Origin: Sphingobacterium multivorum | GTDB taxonomy: Bacteria; Bacteroidota; Bacteroidia; Sphingobacteriales; Sphingobacteriaceae | NCBI RefSeq assembly: GCF_039511225.1 | Contig: NZ_CP154261.1 | Location: forward strand, 1,240,001-1,304,000 | Reading direction: 5' to 3' | Length of the DNA stretch: 64,000 nt | Shown: positions 44,518 through 53,246 of the stretch, piece after piece | Numbering within the stretch: position 1 is the first letter of the stretch | Layout of the letters: each line of letters begins with the position of its first letter | Notes under the pieces: generated by a model | What the model was told of the DNA's origin: nothing | The model's input: the letters and a program-made list of their open reading frames with translations, nothing else | Database searches by the model: none | Position numbers and translations under genes: made by a program

Positions 44518-44542
44518 AAAAAGCCGCAATTAGCGGCTTTTT
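44518..44542 (-). terminator. Terminator after the nucleoside permease gene
   Basis: AAAAAGCCGC / GCGGCTTTTT 10-bp stem with a 5-nt loop, directly after the permease stop and abutting the MscS promoter box. Confidence 0.88.
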
Positions 44543-44543
44543 G

Positions 44544-45914
44544 TCATTTTGAATTGAGCGGTTCACGCTCGTGTTTATGTCTAAAGAAGACCGCAAAAAG
44601 GACTGCTATAACCAAGGTGTAGATGGCAAAAGCTAGCCAGATGTCATGCCAGTCTTTTAGCATGAGGTTACCACTTAACATGCCGTCAGGTAAGATTGAG
44701 ATACTCTTTTCCTGCAGAAAATGTAGGAAGTGGGTATTGTCGATTGTTGTATCTAAATATTGTGCGAGATCTTTGCTGTTTTGAAAACTTTTGGTAAAGT
44801 AGTGGTCAATGATCCAACCCGATGCAAAACTGCCTACAACGGCACCAAAACCATTTGTCATCATCATAAACAAACCTTGTGCCGAGCTGCGTATACTTGA
44901 TGTTGTCGAGGTTTCGACAAATAATGAACCTGAGATATTAAAGAAGTCAAATGCCATACCATAGACGATACAGGATAATACAATCATCCAAAGTCCGCCT
45001 GCAGGGTCACCAAAGGAGAATAATCCAAAACGTAATACCCAGGCTAACATCGAAATCAGCATGACCTTTTTTATACCGAATCTTTTAAGAAAAAATGGAA
45101 TAGCCAAAATAAATAGTGTCTCGGATATCTGGGAAATCGACATAATGATGGTCGAATATTTCACAACGAAAGATTCTGCAAATTTAGGATAGAATTTAAA
45201 TTCATCCAAGAATACATCACCGTAGGCGTTGGTCAATTGGAGTGCGGCCCCCAAGAACATGGAAAAAATAAAAAATAAAGCCATTTTATAATTTCCGAAA
45301 AGTTTAAATGCTTCTAAGCCTAATAGTTGTGTCCAGGAAGCATCTTCCTGTTGTAACTTTTTTGGTGGACATTTAGGTAGCGTAAAAGCATAGAGACTTA
45401 AAGCCAGCGCTGCGGTTCCGGCGATATAAAATTGGTAAGCTGTAGCCTTGTTGCCGGTTAAATTGGTGATCCACATGGCGACGATAAAGCCTATCGTTCC
45501 GAATACCCGGATAGGGGGGAATGCCTTGACCAAATCGTAGTTATTTTCATTCAATGCCGTATATGCAATGGAGTTGGATAGGGCCAAAGTGGGCATATAA
45601 AAACACATCGCCGCTAGCATTGCATAAAAAAAAGTGTTTGGATCATTTACTTGCGGTAAATAGAATAAAACACCCGCATAACATAAGTGAAGGATAAAAT
45701 ATAATCTTTCGGCATTTATCCAACGATCGGCGATAATTCCCATCAGGGTAGGCATAAATAAAGAAGCGATCCCCATGGTTGCGAAAATAGCTCCAAATTG
45801 TGTACCATCCCATTGTTTTGTGCCAAACCAATAGTTTGCTATTGTAATCAACCATGCTCCCCAGACAAAGAACTGAAAGAAGCTCATAATGGTCAATCTT
45901 AATTTAATAGACAT
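44544..45914 (-). CDS. NupG-type nucleoside:H+ symporter (MFS)
   Basis: A 456-residue major facilitator permease with twelve hydrophobic segments. SFFQFFVWGAWLITIANYW at the N-terminus, MGIASLFMPTLMGIIADRWINAERLY near 47-72 and VETSTTSSIRSSAQGLFMMMTNGFGAVVGSFASGWI near 328-365 match the NupG/XapB nucleoside transporter family. It imports nucleosides using the proton gradient. It is 45 bp downstream of the bifunctional nuclease gene on the same strand; both touch nucleic-acid salvage, so co-expression is plausible. Confidence 0.85.
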   Translation of the reverse strand: MSIKLRLTIMSFFQFFVWGAWLITIANYWFGTKQWDGTQFGAIFATMGIASLFMPTLMGIIADRWINAERLYFILHLCYAGVLFYLPQVNDPNTFFYAMLAAMCFYMPTLALSNSIAYTALNENNYDLVKAFPPIRVFGTIGFIVAMWITNLTGNKATAYQFYIAGTAALALSLYAFTLPKCPPKKLQQEDASWTQLLGLEAFKLFGNYKMALFFIFSMFLGAALQLTNAYGDVFLDEFKFYPKFAESFVVKYSTIIMSISQISETLFILAIPFFLKRFGIKKVMLISMLAWVLRFGLFSFGDPAGGLWMIVLSCIVYGMAFDFFNISGSLFVETSTTSSIRSSAQGLFMMMTNGFGAVVGSFASGWIIDHYFTKSFQNSKDLAQYLDTTIDNTHFLHFLQEKSISILPDGMLSGNLMLKDWHDIWLAFAIYTLVIAVLFAVFFRHKHEREPLNSK

Positions 45915-45959
45915 AAATCGATGTTATTTAAAATTTTTATTTCGCTTTAATGAAAGGAG

Positions 45960-46586
45960 TTATTTTCTTTTGGAAATCTCATCCCTAATCAAGGCAGCCT
46001 GCTCGTAGTTTTCTTCGGTCAATGCCTGATTAAGTGCTTGCTCCAGTTGCTCATCTGTCAACGAGGAGAAAGGATTTTGTGGGGATTTTGAAGGTGTTTT
46101 TTCTTCGACCTCAACAACACTTGGATCCTGAACTTTGTTGGATTTGTCCAGGTTTTCCAAAAATGCAAACTCATGTCCTTCAATGATAATTCCAGCAGAG
46201 GACATAATAAATTCGTAGGCATAGATCGGAGCTTCAAACCGTACAGCCAGTGCAACGGCATCGGATGTCCGGGCATCAATTTCTACAATCTTGTTGCCGT
46301 CGGAACAGATAATTTTAGCATAAAATATCCCTTCAATCAAATTATAGATCAGTACTTCAATGAGTTTAATACCAAAAGAATCTGCAAAAGATTGAAATAG
46401 GTCGTGTGTGAGCGGACGACTAGGAATCATTTTCTCTATCCGAATAGCAATAGCTTGAGCCTCATGGCTGCCGATGATGATGGGCAATCTTCTGTTGCCC
46501 TCCACTTCTCCCAATACAAGGGCGTAAGCCCCAGACTGTGTTTGACTATAGGATAAACCAACGATATCTAATCTGATTTTCTTCAT
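45960..46586 (-). CDS. Bifunctional nuclease (BFN) domain protein with UVR motif
   Basis: The BFN domain (about 3-130: LDIVGLSYSQTQSGAYALVLGEVEGNRRLPIIIGSHEAQAIAIRIE, DARTSDAVALAVRFEAPIYA) has been described in plants as a DNase/RNase. A C-terminal UVR helix pair (LTDEQLEQALNQALTEENYEQAALIRDEISKRK) resembles UvrB/UvrC contact motifs. The ATG at 46586 gives 208 residues and the usual MKKIRLDIVG start; the frame is open 17 codons further up, across the promoter. Biological role in Bacteroidota is not established. Confidence 0.85.
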   Translation of the reverse strand: MKKIRLDIVGLSYSQTQSGAYALVLGEVEGNRRLPIIIGSHEAQAIAIRIEKMIPSRPLTHDLFQSFADSFGIKLIEVLIYNLIEGIFYAKIICSDGNKIVEIDARTSDAVALAVRFEAPIYAYEFIMSSAGIIIEGHEFAFLENLDKSNKVQDPSVVEVEEKTPSKSPQNPFSSLTDEQLEQALNQALTEENYEQAALIRDEISKRK

Positions 46587-46606
46587 TTTAATTCCAAAGC
46601 GGTCTA

Positions 46607-46637
46607 CAAACTTAGATAAATTTGCTTTTATATGCAA
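46607..46637 (-). promoter_or_regulatory. Promoter of the BFN-permease operon
   Basis: On the - strand TTG (46637-46635), 20-bp spacer, TAAGTTTG (46614-46607). A 20-bp stretch (46606-46625) is identical to the promoter at 56157-56176, and the spacer centre GCAAATTT recurs in two others. Confidence 0.8.
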
Positions 46638-46647
46638 TTATAACAAC

Positions 46648-46685
46648 TAAAAACTCCCCATTCATTTTGGATAAATGGGGAGAAT
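46648..46685 (-). terminator. Terminator of the etf operon
   Basis: CTCCCCATT / AATGGGGAG stem (46654-46662, 46674-46682) followed by a T run on the - strand. Confidence 0.88.
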
Positions 46686-46701
46686 ATATCGGATGAAAGC
46701 T

Positions 46702-47676
46702 TTAAATACCTTTGTAAGCCTTCAATGCCTGCGTTAATTTCGGAACGACGTCGAAGGCATCGCCTACAATTCCATAGTCGGCCACCTTGAAAAAGGGCGC
46801 TTCTGGATCTTTGTTGATGACAACGATTGTTTTAGAAGAGCTTACCCCCGCCAAATGCTGGATCGCTCCGGAGATACCAATTGCGATATAGAGATTGGGA
46901 CTCACTACAATACCTGTTTGGCCTACGTGTTCCGAATGCGGGCGCCAGCCAGCATCGGATACTGGTTTTGAACAGGCTGTAGCTGCGCCAAGCACATCGG
47001 CGAGTTCTTCAATTATCCCCCAGTTTTCAGGTCCTTTTAGACCACGGCCGGCAGAGACGACGATTTCAGCTTCCGGTAGGGATATTTTGTCTGTTGCACG
47101 AACAATCTCTTTGACCATAGTTGTAAAATCTGTTTGGTCAATATTCGGAGCAAAAGTTTCGACATTTGCGCTACCACCGGTCTCTTTTGTTTCATATGCA
47201 TTTGGACTAAGTGCGATGACTTTTATATCCGAGGTTAGTTCGAGCGTAGCGAACGCTTTATTGGAGAACGCTGTTTTTTTGACAGTCAGTTTGTCGCCAT
47301 TGATTGTGGGCAATTCGAGTGCGCCATCGGCCAGACCAGCCTCCAATTTGGCTGCAATACGTGGAGCGAGTCCCTTACCTGAGAATGAGTTGGACAGCAC
47401 AAGTATTTTTGAACCGGTACTTTTTACGGCTTCAGCAATGATGCTTGCATACGCTTGGTTTATAAAAGAAGCAAGTTGTTCATTATTGACATTTAATACT
47501 TTGGAAGCACCGTACTTGCCCAAACCAGCAAGTTCGCCTTCAGCGACATTTCCGATTGAAATAGCCACAAGATCAGTCTGTATGTTATCGGCGATGGATT
47601 TTGCATAAGAAACAACTTCAAAAGCAGATTTTTTGAATTTTCCATCGGTATTTTCTACATATACGAGTATAGACAT
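46702..47676 (-). CDS. etfA: Electron transfer flavoprotein alpha subunit
   Basis: FAD-binding subunit of the ETF heterodimer, which passes electrons from acyl-CoA and other dehydrogenases to the quinone pool. The C-terminal FAD domain carries [50 protein letters not shown] near 207-258, then [10 protein letters not shown] and [23 protein letters not shown]. Length 324 normal. It follows etfB by 20 bp and shares its promoter. Confidence 0.95.
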   Translation of the reverse strand: MSILVYVENTDGKFKKSAFEVVSYAKSIADNIQTDLVAISIGNVAEGELAGLGKYGASKVLNVNNEQLASFINQAYASIIAEAVKSTGSKILVLSNSFSGKGLAPRIAAKLEAGLADGALELPTINGDKLTVKKTAFSNKAFATLELTSDIKVIALSPNAYETKETGGSANVETFAPNIDQTDFTTMVKEIVRATDKISLPEAEIVVSAGRGLKGPENWGIIEELADVLGAATACSKPVSDAGWRPHSEHVGQTGIVVSPNLYIAIGISGAIQHLAGVSSSKTIVVINKDPEAPFFKVADYGIVGDAFDVVPKLTQALKAYKGI

Positions 47677-47696
47677 AGTGTTTTAGCGTTTAAAGA

Positions 47697-48434
47697 TTAA
47701 ATAACTTTAGCTTCATCATGAAGAAGGGAAACTAATTTTTCTACCTCGGAAGCGTCAACAAGTTTGACCGTACCCCGTGGAGCAGGCGTCTCATAGCTGA
47801 CAATGTGTTCAAGAACGTCTATTGCGGAAGGTTCCAGCACATCCAATGGTTTGGTCCGTGCGCTCATAATACCACGCATATTCGGTATTTTGGGGTCGGC
47901 AACACCTTCGGCAGTGCCAATGACGATGGGTAGCTTTGCTGTCAATACTTCTTTTCCACCTTCAATCTCGCGCTCAACTGTGACTGCGTCGCCTGCAATG
48001 TCAACTTTTTTGGCAATGGAAACAGAAGGGATATGCAGCAGTTCTCCTACGATTGCTCCCACTTGAGCACCGTTATAGTCGATTGATTCGCGGCCGGTTA
48101 AGATCAAATCAAATGCATTGTCTTTGGCATATTGTGCTATCTGATTCGCAACAAACCAAGCATCGCGCGGAACGGCGTTAATCCGTACAGCATTGTCTGC
48201 ACCAATTGCCAATGCTTTTCGAATGGTTGCATCAGTAGATGCATCGCCCACATTGATGACAGTTACGGTTCCTTTTCCACCTTCGGCCAACTCAACTGCT
48301 TTGGATAAAGCAATTTCATCATAAGGGTTTATAATGAATTGTACACCAGCTGTATTAAATGCAGTGTTGTCATTTGTAAAAGTGATTTTGGATGTAGTGT
48401 CAGGGACATTACTTATACAAACTAATATTTTCAT
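47697..48434 (-). CDS. etfB: Electron transfer flavoprotein beta subunit
   Basis: AMP-binding subunit of ETF. MKILVCISNVPDTTSKI, FIINPYDEIALSKAVEL near 34-50, ILTGRESIDYNGAQVGAIVGELLHIP near 110-135 and VADPKIPNMRGIMSARTKPL near 185-205 are family signatures. Length 245. A TAAGTTTG box on the - strand ends 18 bp before the ATG. Confidence 0.95.
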   Translation of the reverse strand: MKILVCISNVPDTTSKITFTNDNTAFNTAGVQFIINPYDEIALSKAVELAEGGKGTVTVINVGDASTDATIRKALAIGADNAVRINAVPRDAWFVANQIAQYAKDNAFDLILTGRESIDYNGAQVGAIVGELLHIPSVSIAKKVDIAGDAVTVEREIEGGKEVLTAKLPIVIGTAEGVADPKIPNMRGIMSARTKPLDVLEPSAIDVLEHIVSYETPAPRGTVKLVDASEVEKLVSLLHDEAKVI

Positions 48435-48451
48435 ATACGATTGGTTTTACT

Positions 48452-48459
48452 CAAACTTA
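48452..48459 (-). promoter_or_regulatory. Promoter -7 box of etfBA
   Basis: TAAGTTTG on the - strand, about 18 nt before the etfB start; no TTG at exactly 20 bp upstream. Confidence 0.5.
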
Positions 48460-48676
48460 CCATATTTTCTTTCAATTAAAAAGTGCTAAGGCGTTTTAAA
48501 TGCTGTTAAAAAGTTGTCTTGTGATTTTGATGAATTTGTAATTTTGCCAGTTGTTTTCTTGTATTTTTTTTGATGTGATATAATATTGAGGTGTTTTGTT
48601 GTCTTTTTTGTAATTTTTTATTTTAAATAGCCGGTTCTTGACAATAGATTTATTACGTCAGTAAATTGTCATTTTA

Positions 48677-48750
48677 TATGCTAGCATAGTAATTTTATAT
48701 AACATCGCACCTCATTCGGGGTTCCTGTTTACAAGAACCTTTCGTGTGAT
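48677..48750. other. Palindrome and structured element in the 400-bp etfB/TPR gap
   Basis: A perfect 12-bp palindrome TATGCTAGCATA (48677-48688) is followed by a possible RNA fold: outer 7-bp helix ATCGCAC/GTGTGAT (48704-48710, 48744-48750) around an inner 7-bp helix GGGGTTC/GAACCTT (48718-48724, 48735-48741). TAATTTTA at 48690-48697 is one base from a -7 box. Not matched to a known riboswitch or RNA family. The AT-rich stretch 48470-48670 shows nothing. Confidence 0.4.
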
Positions 48751-48788
48751 ATGGAGAAGCGGGGAATTGTTTTAATGGATATACAATT

Positions 48789-48822
48789 AAATTGCATATA
48801 ATATGCAATTTGTCTAAGTTTG
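48789..48822 (+). promoter_or_regulatory. Promoter of the TPR gene with 23-bp palindrome
   Basis: TTG at 48792-48794, 20-bp spacer, TAAGTTTG at 48815-48822. AAATTGCATAT-A-ATATGCAATTT (48789-48811) is a perfect palindrome with 11-bp arms covering the -33 box and spacer, so it may be an operator. Confidence 0.75.
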
Positions 48823-48835
48823 AAATAAAAAAGAT

Positions 48836-49168
48836 ATGTCGACACGATTGGATCAACTGAATGAATTTTTGAAAGAGAGCCCCGAAGATCCATTTTTAAA
48901 ATACGCGATTGCAGCTGAATATCTCAAGCAGGAAGATGAACAAGAGGCCATGGTAAGATTTGAGAATTTAGTACATACGAATCCAGATTATGTAGGAACG
49001 TATTATCATTTGGGTAAATTGTACGAAAAACTGAATAGACAGGAGTCCGCGATTAATACCTATAGATCCGGGATTGAGATCGCTCGCAAGACGCGTAATT
49101 TCCATGCTTTGGGCGAGTTACAAGGTGCACTGTCATTCTTGACAGACGATGATGAAGATGATTTTTAA
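48836..49168 (+). CDS. Small tetratricopeptide-repeat protein
   Basis: A 110-residue cytoplasmic protein made of about two and a half TPR units: DPFLKYAIAAEYLKQEDEQEAMVRFENLVHTNPDY (18-52) and VGTYYHLGKLYEKLNRQESAINTYRSGIEIA (53-83), ending in a highly acidic TDDDEDDF tail. TPR proteins are protein-binding adaptors; partner unknown. It has a consensus promoter with a palindromic operator-like site. Confidence 0.85.
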   Translation: MSTRLDQLNEFLKESPEDPFLKYAIAAEYLKQEDEQEAMVRFENLVHTNPDYVGTYYHLGKLYEKLNRQESAINTYRSGIEIARKTRNFHALGELQGALSFLTDDDEDDF

Positions 49169-49252
49169 TCTTTTCTAAATTTTTGGTATTTAATTTGTTA
49201 TGAATTTATTGGTGTAACTGTTAGATGCTGATTTTTTTGAATTTGGAATGAG

Positions 49253-49672
49253 ATGAAAAGGTATATTTGGATTGTGGGTTTGTTATTGACAATTGGAATG
49301 GTGGGATGTGATAATCCCAAACAAAGTGTTGCGGTCTATAAAGATAATTTACAGGACCTAAAAGGTAGGGATAAGGCGGAAGTAGTGATTGGTGAATACA
49401 AAGGTGTGATGCCTTGTGCGGATTGTGATGGTATAGAAACACTTATTTCATTGCATGCGGACAACACCTACCAATATTCATCTAAATACCTTAATAAAAG
49501 TGATGATGTGTTTATGCGTGAAGGAAAATGGAAATTGGATGGCAACATCATTACACTGGACGGCGTCGACTATAAGTTTAAATTAGGAAATCGAATACTG
49601 AGTCAATTGGATCTTTCCGGAAATGACATTACGGGAGATATTTCCAGATATTATGTCTTGACAAAAAATTGA
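49253..49672 (+). CDS. NlpE-like copper-resistance/stress lipoprotein
   Basis: A 139-residue lipoprotein (lipobox GMVGC, C19). The mature part has the NlpE N-terminal pattern: GEYKGVMPCADCDGIETLISLHADNTYQYSSKYL with a CxxC pair, then REGKWKLDGNIITLDG and the closing strand YYVLTKN. In E. coli NlpE signals surface contact or copper stress to CpxA; Bacteroidota homologues are of unknown role. It is followed by a strong terminator. Confidence 0.85.
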   Translation: MKRYIWIVGLLLTIGMVGCDNPKQSVAVYKDNLQDLKGRDKAEVVIGEYKGVMPCADCDGIETLISLHADNTYQYSSKYLNKSDDVFMREGKWKLDGNIITLDGVDYKFKLGNRILSQLDLSGNDITGDISRYYVLTKN

Positions 49673-49699
49673 ATCTAGCATAAAAGATGTATGAAGAAT

Positions 49700-49728
49700 A
49701 AAAAAGCCGAATCTATTTTCGGCTTTTT
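49700..49728 (+). terminator. Terminator after the NlpE-like gene
   Basis: AAAAAAGCCGAA / TTCGGCTTTTTT hairpin with a 6-nt loop and T run. Confidence 0.9.
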
Positions 49729-49855
49729 TATTTTTTTGAAATTATTCACTTTTTCCAGTATTACAATCTTTAATTGGGATTATACAGAAAGTTTTCTTCC
49801 CTTCTTCTCTTTAATTTTTAATCGCATCAAGTTAGGATCAAATAGGCTCTTTTAA

Positions 49856-49921
49856 CAGTGCTTGTTCAGTGATTGTTCAGTGATTGTTCAGTGCTCGTTC
49901 AGTGCTTGCTCAGTATGAACT
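49856..49921. repeat. 11-bp tandem repeat array
   Basis: Five 11-bp units starting at 49856, 49867, 49878, 49889 and 49900 follow CAGTGMTTGTT, with a sixth decaying copy at 49911. The units differ at one or two positions. The array lies in the 578-bp gap between the NlpE-like gene and cysteine desulfurase; the part 49922-50080 shows nothing further. Confidence 0.85.
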
Positions 49922-50155
49922 GAATAATGAGTGACTGATCACTGTCTAAAAACTGATTGAAAATTGTTATTAGACATCAGTTGGTATGATGGATAAGTTC
50001 AGGTAATTAGGGTAGTTGTCGAAAATGGGGGAGGACGTATCCAGAACGGTTTAGCGAATACAAATATGCAGTGTAACTTGCTGTTGGATGAGGAAGTCCT
50101 CTTACTCCAGCTTGCTGCTCTAATAGCGCGCTGGAGCAAGATTAAACTTATCTAA

Positions 50156-50213
50156 CTCAATGTAGAGCTAATTAAGAATTCTTGCTTGAATTTTTAATTA
50201 GCTCTACATTGAG
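50156..50213. repeat. 26-bp near-perfect stem-loop
   Basis: Arms 50156-50181 and 50188-50213 pair over 26 bp, 20 of them forming an exact outer inverted repeat (CTCAATGTAGAGCTAATTAA and its complement), with one G-T pair and loop TTGCTT. It lies 38 bp after the cysteine desulfurase stop. There is no strong T run. A shorter hairpin CTCCAGC/GCTGGAG is at 50105-50136. Confidence 0.85.
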
Positions 50214-50250
50214 CGATTTTATTCGTTGTCTGTTGTCAACTATTAAAATA

Positions 50251-51387
50251 TTAGTTGTTTTTAGTGCAAAGTTCTTTTAAGGTTGCTACGACGAAGTCAA
50301 CTTCTTCTTTGGTGTTATGCTTGCAGAATGAAAAACGAACTGAAGGTCGTTCCGAGCTGGATTTGATTGCACCCAATACATGCGAGCCTATATCTGTTCC
50401 TGAACTGCATGCACTGCCACCAGAGCAGGATATACCCGCAATATCCAGGTTGAACAAAAGCATGTCGGCAAGGTCACTACATGGGAAAGAAACATTTAGT
50501 ACGGTATACAGTGATTTATCAGGTTCAATAACACCGTTAAAATCAATCTCAGGAATTGCTTTTTGCAACTCGTCGATCATATAAGATTTGAGTCCTTGAA
50601 TATAAGCGTGGTGTTCTTCCATGTGCTCATAGGCAAGTTCTAAAGCTTTGGCAAGACCCGCTATTCCATAGACATTTTCTGTTCCACCACGCATGTTGCG
50701 CTCTTGTGCTCCACCATAGATTAACGGTTTAATCTTGTTATTCGCATTGATGTAAAGAAAACCAACTCCTTTCGGGCCATGGAATTTATGGGCAGCCCCT
50801 GTTATAAAATCTATTTTGAGGCTACCAAGATCATGTGGATAATGCCCCATGGTCTGTACAGTGTCCGAATGGAATATCGCATTATACTTTTGGCATAACT
50901 CGGAGATACGTTGAATATCGTTGAGATTTCCGATCTCATTATTGGCATGCATAATGGAAACGAAGGTACGCGGATTGGTACTTAAAAGTTCTTCCAGCTG
51001 GTTGAGATTTAAATTACCTTTTCCGTCAACTTCCAATAAGTCGAGGTGCACCTTACCGGCTTTTTCAAGCTCCTCTAACGTATGTAATACAGCATGGTGC
51101 TCTATCGGTGAGGTGATGGCATGGGTTATCCCAAAGTCGGCGATTGACCGAACGATAGCCATATTGTCCGCCTCGGTTCCACCCGATGTGAAGAATATCT
51201 CTGCCGGAGATACATGAAGTAGATTGGCAATCGTTTTACGTGCTTTTTCTACAATTGTTTTTACTTGTCGTCCGTGACTATGGATAGAAGATGGATTTCC
51301 AAAGTTATTGTCCATCACATCGACCATTACTTTTATTACTTCAGGATCTAAGGCTGTAGTCGCTGCATTATCAAAATATACTTGCAT
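50251..51387 (-). CDS. Cysteine desulfurase (IscS/NifS type)
   Basis: PLP enzyme that strips sulfur from cysteine for Fe-S clusters and tRNA thiolation. MQVYFDNAATTALDPEV at the start, FTSGGTEADNMAI near 66-78, HSDTVQTMGH near 173, the PLP lysine K201 in GAAHKFHGPKGVGF, and the persulfide cysteine in SGGSACSSG (C327). Length 378. No iscU or suf genes adjoin it, so its partner pathway is not visible. A TAATTTTG box ends 4 nt before its ATG. Confidence 0.93.
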   Translation of the reverse strand: MQVYFDNAATTALDPEVIKVMVDVMDNNFGNPSSIHSHGRQVKTIVEKARKTIANLLHVSPAEIFFTSGGTEADNMAIVRSIADFGITHAITSPIEHHAVLHTLEELEKAGKVHLDLLEVDGKGNLNLNQLEELLSTNPRTFVSIMHANNEIGNLNDIQRISELCQKYNAIFHSDTVQTMGHYPHDLGSLKIDFITGAAHKFHGPKGVGFLYINANNKIKPLIYGGAQERNMRGGTENVYGIAGLAKALELAYEHMEEHHAYIQGLKSYMIDELQKAIPEIDFNGVIEPDKSLYTVLNVSFPCSDLADMLLFNLDIAGISCSGGSACSSGTDIGSHVLGAIKSSSERPSVRFSFCKHNTKEEVDFVVATLKELCTKNN

Positions 51388-51391
51388 GCTG

Positions 51392-51399
51392 CAAAATTA
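51392..51399 (-). promoter_or_regulatory. Promoter -7 box immediately before the cysteine desulfurase start
   Basis: TAATTTTG on the - strand followed by CAGC and the ATG, so the predicted mRNA is leaderless. No -33 TTG at the standard distance. Confidence 0.55.
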
Positions 51400-51597
51400 C
51401 AAATCTCTCAAGTAAATTGAAGGTATTAAATGACTTATTTTTATCATTTTATTTTCCTAATTATAGATGATAGTGCTGGCATAGCGGGGGCTCATCAGAA
51501 TTAGGCTCTTTTTGCCTGGAAAGGAATAAGATGCGTATTTTTCAGTTATGATTAAAAAAATAGCGCCAATCTATTATTTCAGTTTGGCGCCACGTTT

Positions 51598-53223
51598 CTA
51601 TTTAGATAAGTTCTTTTTTGGTCTGACGAAGATGAGTATTATCATTCCTCCTAGTGCGAGCGCCAAACCCAAGTAGGCAGCGATATCACCCGCTTTCGTG
51701 TAGAACGTAATTTCTTCATTTAAATTAATTTCCTGATTTAGGGCTGCAGGCTGCCACCATTTGGTCTGTTGTACAATATCGCCACGTTGATTGATAAAGC
51801 CTGAAATCCCTGTATTTGCTGATCGGGCAACCCAGCGCCTGTTTTCAATCGCGCGCAGTTTGGCATACTGTAAATGCTGGTCTTTACCCGAAGTATTGCC
51901 CCACCAGCCGTCGTTGGTGATGATCGCTATAAACTGAGCGCCTTTCTTGACGTACTTGGAAACATAATTTCCCCAGATGGATTCGTAACAGATTACGGGG
52001 GCGGCACCAATACCGCTCTGGGCATAGAATACCGAAGGTTCAGTCTGTTTTCCGTAGCCACCTGTCGTACCGCCGAATGCTTTAAATAAAGGTTTCAGGA
52101 AGTTCATCGCTGCGCCAAAAGGCATTTGCTCTACGCCCGGCACGAGTTTGGACTTATGATAAAACTGTAGTTTGGAGGAGTAATCGATCAATGTTGCAGC
52201 ATTGAAATTATCTTGGTATACATTAGGAGCTATTTCACGCGCAGTAGGTGTTTTTGCATAGTTGTACAATTGATAACTTTCAATACCGGAAAGTACATTG
52301 CCATTTTTATATTGATCTAAAAATTTTAAAATGCGCTGGTAAGAATAAGTTTCCCTAAAGTTTTCCTCATCAAAATCGCCGTTCTGTGAAAGCGCAGTTT
52401 CAGGCCAGATAAAAAACTCTGTATTGGGTTTGGCGACCGAATTTGATAAAGAGAATAAGGTATTTAATTGTTCTTCAGGACTTAAATTGAATTTAATATA
52501 AGGGTCAATATTAGGCTGTACGACGACAATCTGTGCCGGATTCTGATGTTCTTCGTAGTTGAAGTAACGTATCAGCGAGTAGGTACTGGGAATTAATAAG
52601 ACTGCAGCCAAAGAAGCAATCGGGACAATCTTATGTTTGATCGGATAAAGTCCTTTTCGATTGAGGTAAAGTGTAAATACTAAGATATTGACCAGCCAGA
52701 TCCATATTGTTCCGCCATAGACCCCTGTGATGTCATACCATTGGATCAATTGATGGAAATTGGCGAAACCATTACCCAAAGTCATCCAGGGGAAGGCTAA
52801 ATCCCAGGATTCGTGTAGAAATTCATAGCTTATCCAGAATCCCATTAATCCGAAAAGGGATAACAGGATGTTCGTTTTACGTCGTAATTGCATATATAGC
52901 CTGAGCGCCAGCGCCATTAAAGCGGCGCCAAGGCAAAAAGGGATCAGACTGATGATAACAGCTGCAAAAGGCGGCATAACTGCCGAAATGGAGTTGTATA
53001 CCCAGTAAATGGAGGCCGTGTTCCAGATAACTGCGGTGAGTCCTGCAGTAAGAAATATTTTTCGGCCTTTCTTTTTGAAAGTTTCACTCCGGATAATATT
53101 TTCCACTGCAATGAGTAGTGGCACAAACCCAATAAATAACAGTGGACTGGAATAGGGGATTGGAGGCCAGCCGAACCACAATAAAAAGGCACTTAAAAGT
53201 GCCAGTAGATAGTTATTTTTCAC
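51598..53223 (-). CDS. lnt: Apolipoprotein N-acyltransferase
   Basis: Inner-membrane enzyme that adds the third acyl chain to lipoproteins. An N-terminal block of about six membrane helices (1-220) is followed by a nitrilase-like periplasmic domain with the catalytic set E in FIWPETALS, K in YHKSKLVPGVEQMPF and C in PVICYESIWGNYV, then IITNDGWWGNTSGKDQH and a last membrane helix. 541 residues. It starts with GTG, 23 bp after the SHOCT gene. It would mature the several lipoproteins encoded in this window. Confidence 0.92.
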   Translation of the reverse strand: MKNNYLLALLSAFLLWFGWPPIPYSSPLLFIGFVPLLIAVENIIRSETFKKKGRKIFLTAGLTAVIWNTASIYWVYNSISAVMPPFAAVIISLIPFCLGAALMALALRLYMQLRRKTNILLSLFGLMGFWISYEFLHESWDLAFPWMTLGNGFANFHQLIQWYDITGVYGGTIWIWLVNILVFTLYLNRKGLYPIKHKIVPIASLAAVLLIPSTYSLIRYFNYEEHQNPAQIVVVQPNIDPYIKFNLSPEEQLNTLFSLSNSVAKPNTEFFIWPETALSQNGDFDEENFRETYSYQRILKFLDQYKNGNVLSGIESYQLYNYAKTPTAREIAPNVYQDNFNAATLIDYSSKLQFYHKSKLVPGVEQMPFGAAMNFLKPLFKAFGGTTGGYGKQTEPSVFYAQSGIGAAPVICYESIWGNYVSKYVKKGAQFIAIITNDGWWGNTSGKDQHLQYAKLRAIENRRWVARSANTGISGFINQRGDIVQQTKWWQPAALNQEINLNEEITFYTKAGDIAAYLGLALALGGMIILIFVRPKKNLSK

Positions 53224-53246
53224 TATATATTTTCTCCCATTTATGA

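Noticed and set aside
46895..47608. 237-codon frame opposite etfA
   Set aside because: Antisense to etfA with Ser/Ala/Pro-rich composition that mirrors the etfA codons; no independent support.
48704..48750. tRNA-like fold
   Set aside because: It has a 7-bp outer stem but only 47 nt, no T-loop GTTCRA sequence and no anticodon arm.
49856..49921. CRISPR-like array
   Set aside because: Units are 11 bp, contiguous and imperfect with no spacers and no cas genes nearby; it is a plain tandem repeat.
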